Made by a program: the position numbers and the translations under genes | The notes under the pieces: model-generated | Told to the model about the DNA's origin: nothing | The model's input: only the letters and a program-made list of their open reading frames with translations | Database searches by the model: none | Assembly: GCA_003171235.1 (NCBI GenBank) | Contig: PMYM01000161.1 | Span: forward strand, 14,058 to 24,869 | Source: Phycisphaerales bacterium | Lineage (GTDB): Bacteria; Planctomycetota; Phycisphaerae; SM23-33 | Direction: 5' to 3' | Length of the DNA stretch: 10,812 nucleotides | Part shown: in pieces, positions 6,281 through 10,812 of the stretch | Layout: each line of letters starts with the position of its first letter | How positions within the stretch are numbered: the stretch's first letter is position 1

Positions 6281-7411
6281 CTACTTGACCTTCACCGCCA
6301 GGGCCTGGTGGGCGTCCTTGAGCTGCTGGCGGATGGGGATTTTCTGGGGGCACTTGTCTTCGCAGGCCCCGCACTCGTTGCAGGCGTCGGCCTGGCGGCC
6401 ATCGGGGTCCCAGGGGCTGTGCAGGATGAATTCGTAATCCCTCTGGGCCGCCGGCCAGTTGGCATAGACGCGGGCCAGGTTGTACAGGCTGAAGACCTGC
6501 GGAATCCGCACGTTCTGGGGGCATGGCTGGCAATAGTTGCAGCCGCTGCAGTACAGGTCGGCGGCGGCCTTGAGACGATTGAGGTGGGCGTCCAGGGCGG
6601 CGTATTGGTCTTTGGTCAGGGGCACGTCCTGGCCGGCCACGCGGGCATTCTGCTCGATGATCGGCAGGCTCTCCATGCCCGAGATGGCCAGGGAGACGCC
6701 GGGGTTGGCCAGCACGAAGCGCAGGGCCAGCTCGGTCACGTCGTCCTGGCCGGGCACCACCGAGTTGAAGGCCCCCTGCGAGGTCACGATGCGCCCGCCG
6801 GCCAGCGGGCCCATGACCACGACGCCGATGCCCTTGGCGGCGGCGTGGGCGATGGCCCCCTCGTTCCGCCGGTCCAGCAGGTTGTACTGCAGGGTGAAGG
6901 ACTCGAAGAAGCCCGTGTCCATCAGCTTGACCGTGTTCTCGGGGCTGTCGTGGCAGGAGCAGCCGATGTGCTTGATGAGCCCCTGGTCGCGGGCCCGCAG
7001 CAGCCACTTGCTGATGGCCGGCTCGATGGCCGCCTGCCAGACCTGCCAACTCGCCCCGTGGATGCTATAAACGTCGATGCACTGCACGTCCAGCAGGCGC
7101 AGGCTGTCGTGGAGGTTTTTGTGCCAGGCGGCCTGGTCGGTTCCCTTGTAGTCGTTCTTGGTGGAGACGACCAGCCGGTCGCGCCAGCCCTTGATCGCCT
7201 GGCCGACGGCCCGCTGACTGTCGCTGTTGCAGTAGAAAACGGCCGAATCCACGTAGTTGACGCCCAGCTCGAACGAGCGGCGCATCAGCTCGGCGGCCTT
7301 GTCGATGTCCACCTTTGCGTCTTTGTCCGGCCCGGTCATGGGCAGGCGCATGGCCCCGAAACCAAGCTGCGAAACCCTAAGGCCCGTGCTGCCCAACATG
7401 CGGTAAAGCAA
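6281..7411 (-). CDS. Aldo/keto reductase with C-terminal ferredoxin domain
   Basis: A 376-residue cytoplasmic oxidoreductase of the aldo/keto reductase-ferredoxin fusion family (COG1453-like). Residues 1-270 form the NADPH-dependent barrel: N-terminal RMLGSTGLRVSQLGFGAMRLP and the catalytic tetrad D55, Y60, K85 and H118. The C-terminal part holds two cysteine clusters, C288-x2-C291-x2-C294-x2-C297-P and C344-x2-C347-x2-C350-x3-C354-P, as expected for two 4Fe-4S clusters, so electrons could pass between NAD(P)H and a ferredoxin-type partner. The substrate is unknown. The start is TTG at 7411: it gives the family N-terminus (MLYRMLG) and has AAAAGGAG five bases upstream. The ATG at 7399 would drop four family residues and sit too far from that site. 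No cysteine or catalytic residue is missing. Confidence 0.95.
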   Translation of the reverse strand: MLYRMLGSTGLRVSQLGFGAMRLPMTGPDKDAKVDIDKAAELMRRSFELGVNYVDSAVFYCNSDSQRAVGQAIKGWRDRLVVSTKNDYKGTDQAAWHKNLHDSLRLLDVQCIDVYSIHGASWQVWQAAIEPAISKWLLRARDQGLIKHIGCSCHDSPENTVKLMDTGFFESFTLQYNLLDRRNEGAIAHAAAKGIGVVVMGPLAGGRIVTSQGAFNSVVPGQDDVTELALRFVLANPGVSLAISGMESLPIIEQNARVAGQDVPLTKDQYAALDAHLNRLKAAADLYCSGCNYCQPCPQNVRIPQVFSLYNLARVYANWPAAQRDYEFILHSPWDPDGRQADACNECGACEDKCPQKIPIRQQLKDAHQALAVKVK

Positions 7412-7416
7412 GCCAT

Positions 7417-7424
7417 CTCCTTTT
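7417..7424 (-). promoter_or_regulatory. Ribosome binding site deciding the TTG start of the reductase
   Basis: AAAAGGAG on the minus strand, five bases before TTG at 7411-7409. The ATG overlapping this site (7416) is out of frame, and the next in-frame ATG (7399) would be 17 bases away. Confidence 0.75.
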
Positions 7425-7484
7425 CTCGCGGTAAGTACGAATCGTCATTGTAACTGATGCCATGCGGCGGATTCACCCTTGGAG

Positions 7485-7506
7485 TTTCGAATTTCGGGAT
7501 TCGAAA
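7485..7506. repeat. Perfect 8-bp palindrome upstream of the aldo/keto reductase
   Basis: TTTCGAAT-TTCGGG-ATTCGAAA. It lies 33 bases upstream of the possible -10 of the minus-strand reductase gene. It could be an operator or intergenic filler. Confidence 0.45.
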
Positions 7507-7540
7507 GTTAGCGTTGTCTTAATGCCGTGACACGTGGCAC

Positions 7541-7559
7541 CGCCGCCCCTTGGGCGGCG
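7541..7559. repeat. Perfect 8-bp GC-rich hairpin
   Basis: CGCCGCCC-CTT-GGGCGGCG, directly followed by the shared block AGCCTTGGCGAAG. There is no T run, so it is not an intrinsic terminator. Confidence 0.5.
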
Positions 7560-7560
7560 T

Positions 7561-7638
7561 AGCCTTGGCGAAGCCTGGCTCGACCGTGTTCTCCCGTTCG
7601 AGTTCAAACACGGTCACACAGAAAGAAGCGCGACCGGG
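7561..7638. repeat. Second copy of the small dispersed hairpin repeat, with nested inverted repeat
   Basis: Starts with AGCCTTGGCGAAG (7561-7573), identical to 6110-6122. GACCGTGTT (7582-7590) and AACACGGTC (7607-7615) form a 9-bp stem. 7609-7638 matches the hairpin at 6204-6233 at 23/30 bases, including GAAAGAAG in the loop region. GGTC at 7612-7615 can pair either leftward or with GACC at 7632-7635, so two folds exclude each other. Confidence 0.55.
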
Positions 7639-7695
7639 GCTTCCCTGCATGAATGTCCATGACAAGATGGAAGAAGTTCGGATTATGTAACGGCC

Positions 7696-8012
7696 AGGCC
7701 CAAAGGGCCGGCAAGAGTTTAGCCGGGGGGTGGAGCGGCGACAGTTTTTTGTCGCCGCGAAGCCCCCGATAGAGGCCACCAAAAGAGACAGAGCGAGTGC
7801 CGTGGTGTCACCGGAGGAATGGTCTGACTCGCGGCGGCGTGAATCAGCCGCCTCTCGGGTCACAGCACTTTCGGCAGATGAGAACCTCCGCCCCGGCCGA
7901 TCACGCCACTGCCTTTGTTCTGGTTGGCGGCCCTGTCCGGGGGTTGCGCTGCGCCCGGCTGCGCCGTGCTCGCTTCACCCCCGGCTAAATTCTCTCCGGC
8001 CCATTCGGGCCT
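7696..8012 (+). repeat. ~317-bp inverted-repeat element, copy 1 (no ORF)
   Basis: Both ends start with AGGCCC. The terminal inverted repeats run about 40 bp: from 7696 inward and, as reverse complement, from 8012 inward, both reading GGCCC-loop-GGGCC, then (A/T)TTAGCCGGG and GG(T/A)GAAGC-like sequence. Inside are the hairpin GCGGCGAC-AGTTTTTT-GTCGCCGC (7735-7758), the stem GCGAGT/ACTCGC (7793-7798, 7827-7832) enclosing GGTG-T-CACC, and GGCGGC/GCCGCC (7833-7852). Homology to 9637-9963 in reverse orientation runs through the arms and much of the centre. It looks like a miniature non-autonomous mobile element or a structured intergenic repeat. No target-site duplication is obvious. Confidence 0.8.
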
Positions 8013-8217
8013 TGTTCTTCTAGCGCCGTTGGGTTCCACTAAATGTGAGGATGATACTCTCGCCACACAGGACCCAAGAAAGACAGAAGCAAAAACCCAG
8101 ATTTCATCGGGGGCTAACTGAAAAGCATGCTGCGCGTTATATTCAGGCGACGTGCGTGTCTTGAGTTTTAGATTGTCGCCGGCCACGGTCGAGACGCCCG
8201 CGCCATGAGGAAGGAAC

Positions 8218-9528
8218 ATGAACGCCAATCGCCCCGCCGCCGATTCGCAAGCCCTCCAGGCCGGCTACGCCAAGATTGATATCACCCCCGACGAGCCGGT
8301 GTACCTGTGCGGCTACAACCTGCGCGAGGCGCCGGCCAGCAAGGTCGCCGGGCCGCTGTACGCCCGTGCCCTGGCCTTTGACGACGGGCGGCGAAAGTTC
8401 CTGGTCATGATGGCCGACATGATCGGCGTCGACGGGGCGTGCCTGGCCGCTCAGATCGCCCAGGCCACCGGCCTGCAACCGGGCGACATCTTCGCCGGCG
8501 ACGTCCACAACCACGCCGCCCCCATCAGCCGCCTGGCTGGAAAGCCCGGGCAGAACAACGACCACACGCGCTGGATCAAGCGCTTTCCCCAGGCCGTCGT
8601 CGAGGTAGCCCGGCAGGCGGTGGCCGACCTTCAGCCGGTGCGGCTGGGGGTGGGCAAGGGACAGAGCCGCATCGGCATCAACCGGCGAAAGCCCTCCGCC
8701 GGCGGCGAAAGCTTCACCACCTTCGACGAAAACCACGCCAGCCAGTCCGTTGGCCGCTGGAAGACCGACCAGCCGGCGCCGGTGCGAGAGTTCGAGGGCG
8801 TAATCCGCCTGGGGCCCAACGCCGCCGGCCCGATAGACCCGGAGGTGACGGTGCTGCGGCTGGACCGCCCCGACGGCTCGCCCCTGGCCGTGCTGGCCAA
8901 CTACGGCTGCCACGGCACCTGCCTGGGCGGGCGGAACGACGCCATCTGCGGCGACTGGATCGGCCATGCCCTGGGCCTGCTGGAAAAGCAGCTTGGCGGC
9001 GGGGCCATGTTCCTGCAGGGCGCCTCGGGCGACATCAACCCGCGCGTGGTGGGCGGCCTGGACGGCCAGGTTGACAGCCTGGAGACGGTCGCCCGCCTGG
9101 GCGAGGAATTCGCCCGGGAGGCGTCGCGGGTGTGGGCCCTGGTCGTTCCCCAGCCGGTGACATCGGGCATTCGCTCGGTGAGCAAGACCGTGCTGCTCCC
9201 CCGCTGCTACCGCGAGCTGATGGCCGACTTCCACCAGACGGCCATCGAGGCCCCCACCACGGCGGTGCGCATCGGGGATTGCACCTGGATCAACTTCCCC
9301 GGCGAAATGTTCCACCAGATCGGGCTCGAGCTCAAGGCCGCCAGAGCGACGGCGGCCCTGCTGCTGGCCACCTGCACCAACGGCGGGATTGGGTATTTCC
9401 CCACACGGCAGGCCTACAGCGAGGGCGGCTACGAGCCGGCCATCACGCACCTGGACCCTGCGGCCCCCCAGCACTATCTCCACCAAGTCCTGCCCATGCT
9501 GGCGGAACTGAATGTACCAACGGCGTAA
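8218..9528 (+). CDS. Neutral/alkaline ceramidase-like metal hydrolase (N-terminal domain only)
   Basis: A 436-residue protein resembling the catalytic domain of neutral/alkaline non-lysosomal ceramidases, zinc enzymes that hydrolyse the amide of ceramides. Supporting segments in family order: AGYAKIDITP (15-24), GPLYARALAFDDG (45-57), HNHAAP (97-102, in place of HTHSGP), GINRRKP (153-159), ANYGCHGTC (227-235), GASGDINP (268-275), FPGEMFHQIG (360-369) and TNGGIGYFPTRQAYSEGGYE (387-406). H97, H232, E363 and a tyrosine in 393-405 are the likely zinc ligands, judged from the known enzyme. It lacks an N-terminal signal peptide and the C-terminal Ig-like domain of secreted ceramidases, so it is probably cytoplasmic and may act on another amide or ester. 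AGGAAGG (8208-8214) supports the start. Inverted copies of a repeat element flank it. Confidence 0.82.
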   Translation: MNANRPAADSQALQAGYAKIDITPDEPVYLCGYNLREAPASKVAGPLYARALAFDDGRRKFLVMMADMIGVDGACLAAQIAQATGLQPGDIFAGDVHNHAAPISRLAGKPGQNNDHTRWIKRFPQAVVEVARQAVADLQPVRLGVGKGQSRIGINRRKPSAGGESFTTFDENHASQSVGRWKTDQPAPVREFEGVIRLGPNAAGPIDPEVTVLRLDRPDGSPLAVLANYGCHGTCLGGRNDAICGDWIGHALGLLEKQLGGGAMFLQGASGDINPRVVGGLDGQVDSLETVARLGEEFAREASRVWALVVPQPVTSGIRSVSKTVLLPRCYRELMADFHQTAIEAPTTAVRIGDCTWINFPGEMFHQIGLELKAARATAALLLATCTNGGIGYFPTRQAYSEGGYEPAITHLDPAAPQHYLHQVLPMLAELNVPTA

Positions 9529-9636
9529 TCGCCTGATTTTAAACAAACTGGAAGAAGCTTTCTGAATGGATAGTCTAGTCTGGACGTGAAAGGGCTAATC
9601 CAGCATATGCGGAACACCCAAGGGAAAATAACGTCA

Positions 9637-9963
9637 AGGCCCGAACGGGCCGGCGAGGACTTAGCCGGGAGCGAAGCGAGCAACGGCGAAGCCGGGCGCA
9701 GCGCAGCCCCCGGTAAAGGTCGCCGACAAGGCCAGAGGCAGTGGCTTGATCGCCCAGAGGGAAAGTTCTTCCCTGCCGATAGCGTGATCGGCCGGAATGG
9801 CGAGGCCTGGCCACGGCATCGCGAGTCGGGTCAGTTACCCATGTGCGATCACGGCACTCGCTCAGTCTCGTTGCGCCCCCCTGACCGGGGGTTGCGCGGC
9901 GACAAGAAAGAAAAAGCGTCGCCGCTCCACCCCCGGCTAAACTCTTGCCGGCCCGCCGGGCCT
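9637..9963 (-). repeat. ~327-bp inverted-repeat element, copy 2 (opposite orientation)
   Basis: Reverse-complement homologue of 7696-8012. Its left arm (AGGCCC-GAAC-GGGCC and onward) matches the right arm of copy 1, and its right arm matches copy 1's left arm. The hairpin GCGGCGAC/GTCGCCGC (9896-9903, 9918-9925) keeps the same stem with a 14-base loop instead of 8. The GCGAGT/ACTCGC stem (9821-9826, 9856-9861) keeps nearly the same spacing (29 against 28 bases) but encloses GGGT-CAGTT-ACCC. The centre also has AGGGAA-AGTTC-TTCCCT (9758-9774). Single-base gaps between the copies break any shared reading frame. Confidence 0.8.
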
Positions 9964-10078
9964 GGCAACTCTTCACCCAATGTCTTCCCAGTTCTATCAA
10001 AGGCTCTTGGTTCGGTAAGGAAAGCAAGACAGACAGTTCGCTTTTGTATTGCAGGCGACTGCAACCGCCTGTATCTCT

Positions 10079-10083
10079 AGGAG
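10079..10083 (+). promoter_or_regulatory. Ribosome binding site of an alternative upstream protease start
   Basis: AGGAG, seven bases before ATG 10091, which is in frame with the ATG at 10151. Another site, AGGA (10139-10142), stands eight bases before 10151. Both starts are plausible on spacing, so the choice rests on the signal peptide. Confidence 0.5.
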
Positions 10084-10150
10084 TCGAGCCATGTTGTCAC
10101 GCTCTTTTATCGGGCAGATTTTAATGGGGCAAACCCACAGGAACACTCTC

Positions 10151-10812
10151 ATGCCACGAAATGCAATTTGGCTGGGCCTGACGCTTGTGCTATTGGCCGG
10201 TTGCAGCGGCCAGGACTACGGCAACTCGGCTGTGCCCGCGGTGCAACCCGCCGCCAAGCCCGAGGTCGTGGCCCGGGCGGACTTCCGCCAGACCGTCCAG
10301 AGCGCCAAGGACAAGGTCTTCCCGGCCGTGGTGTACATCAAGTGCCTGCGCGAGAGCCACGAATCGGGCAAGAAGCAGACCTACGAAGTGGCCGGCAGCG
10401 GCGTCATCATCTCCACCAAGGGCGAAGTGCTGACCAACTGGCACGTGGTGGACAAGGCGGTGGAGATCCGTTGCCTGCTGTACGACGGCCGGGCCTTCGA
10501 CGCCAAGCTGGTCGGCTCCGACAAAGACACCGACCTTGCCCTGGTGCAACTCCAGGAAACCGAAAAATCCTCCGCCCTGCCCATCGCCCAGTTGGGCGAC
10601 TCCTCGCAGTTAAAGGAGGGGGACTTCGTCATGGCCATGGGCGCCCCCTGGGGGCTGTCGCGCTCGGTCTCCATCGGCATCATTTCCTGCACCCGGCGCT
10701 TCCTGCCCCAGCAAAGCCAGTACAGCCTGTGGCTGCAGACCGACGCCTCCATCTCCCCGGGCAACTCCGGCGGCCCCCTGGTCAACACCGACGGCCAGGT
10801 GATCGGCATCAA
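10151..10812 (+). CDS. HtrA/Deg-type trypsin-like serine protease, lipoprotein (3' end outside window)
   Basis: The first 220 codons of a periplasmic S1C-family protease, which in this family degrades or refolds damaged envelope proteins. MPRNAIWLGLTLVLLAGC is a lipoprotein signal with lipobox LAGC; C18 would be lipidated, tethering the enzyme to a membrane. The catalytic triad is visible: H98 in LTNWHVVD, D128 in DTDLALVQL and S206 in SPGNSGGPLV. VAGSGVIIS, GAPWGLSRSVSIGIIS and LWLQTDASI are also typical. Any PDZ domain would lie beyond the window. The start at 10151 gives a normal short n-region. ATG 10091, with a stronger AGGAG, would add 20 residues (MLSRSFIGQILMGQTHRNTL) before it and cannot be excluded. 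Confidence 0.94.
   Translation, partial: MPRNAIWLGLTLVLLAGCSGQDYGNSAVPAVQPAAKPEVVARADFRQTVQSAKDKVFPAVVYIKCLRESHESGKKQTYEVAGSGVIISTKGEVLTNWHVVDKAVEIRCLLYDGRAFDAKLVGSDKDTDLALVQLQETEKSSALPIAQLGDSSQLKEGDFVMAMGAPWGLSRSVSIGIISCTRRFLPQQSQYSLWLQTDASISPGNSGGPLVNTDGQVIGI

Larger units (their letters stand above)
7412..8217. other. 806-bp non-coding region packed with inverted repeats
   Basis: From left to right: a possible minus-strand -10 (TACAAT, complement of 7447-7452, poor -35) for the reductase; hairpins at 7485-7506 and 7541-7559; the repeat block 7561-7638; the inverted-repeat element 7696-8012; and about 200 bp before the hydrolase gene, which holds TATATT (8138-8143) as a possible -10 without a convincing -35. 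Short ORFs here come from the repeats and are not credible genes. Confidence 0.6.
9529..10150. other. Non-coding region with the second inverted-repeat element
   Basis: Holds a weak hairpin across the hydrolase stop codon (GGCG-TAAT-CGCC, 9522-9533, then TGATTTT), element copy 2 (9637-9963), a small hairpin CAGGCG-ACTGCAAC-CGCCTG (10052-10071) and two alternative start sites for the protease gene. I find no convincing promoter. ORFs of 150-164 codons on each strand lie across the element and are not credible. Confidence 0.6.

Noticed and set aside
6308..7453. 381-codon plus-strand ORF opposite the aldo/keto reductase
   Set aside because: It is antisense to a gene with a full catalytic tetrad and eight conserved cysteines; its translation is repetitive and A/G/V/L-biased.
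7541..8012. CRISPR array
   Set aside because: There are several inverted repeats but no regularly spaced direct repeats with spacers, and no cas genes nearby.
7730..8023. Short ORFs with similar peptides (e.g. GLRCARLRR) in both element copies
   Set aside because: The similarity follows from nucleotide homology. Single-base gaps shift the frame between copies, and there is no ribosome binding site, so a shared protein is unlikely.
8143..9546. 467-codon minus-strand ORF opposite the ceramidase-like gene
   Set aside because: It is a shadow frame, rich in G, A, V, H and Q with no domain; the plus-strand frame holds ordered family motifs and a ribosome binding site.

Overview
The window is a high-GC stretch of chromosome, most likely from a member of the Planctomycetota. 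Three things point there: an exported protein with a planctomycete-type LEPR-XLL N-terminus (LETRQLLAG), a DUF1571 protein, and a PEP-CTERM surface protein. The genes look like single transcription units: most have their own ribosome binding site, several have their own promoter, and long structured non-coding stretches lie between them. I cannot place the organism below phylum from sequence alone.

Layout. 1-930 is the 3' end of valS (valyl-tRNA synthetase), closed by a terminator that overlaps its stop codon. A TTGACG-16-TATACT promoter and a leader of about 135 nt then drive a PEP-CTERM exported protein (1121-1828), which ends in a very strong terminator. An NAD-dependent epimerase/3-beta-HSD-like reductase follows on the minus strand (1991-2992), divergent from a DUF1571 protein (3370-4230). 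A LEPR-XLL surface protein with a glycine/aspartate-rich solenoid and one dockerin-like calcium loop lies at 4492-5976 and has a clear promoter and terminator. An aldo/keto reductase with a C-terminal ferredoxin domain is on the minus strand (6281-7411, TTG start). A neutral-ceramidase-like metal hydrolase is at 8218-9528. The window ends inside a lipoprotein HtrA/Deg-type serine protease (from 10151).

No pathway links these genes. Three products carry export signals of different kinds (PEP-CTERM, LEPR-XLL, lipobox) and a fourth (DUF1571) has a signal peptide, so much of the window serves the cell envelope.

The most unusual content is non-coding. Two homologous elements of about 320 bp (7696-8012 and 9637-9963) lie in opposite orientation either side of the ceramidase-like gene. 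A decayed end of the same family sits at 1906-1962. Each full copy has terminal inverted repeats of about 40 bp, a tiny hairpin at each tip with a constant GGCCC/GGGCC stem and a changing loop, and conserved internal helices. No transposase or credible ORF is associated with them. A second, smaller repeat family (a hairpin with a GAAAAGAA-type loop) occurs at 6204-6233 and 7609-7638.
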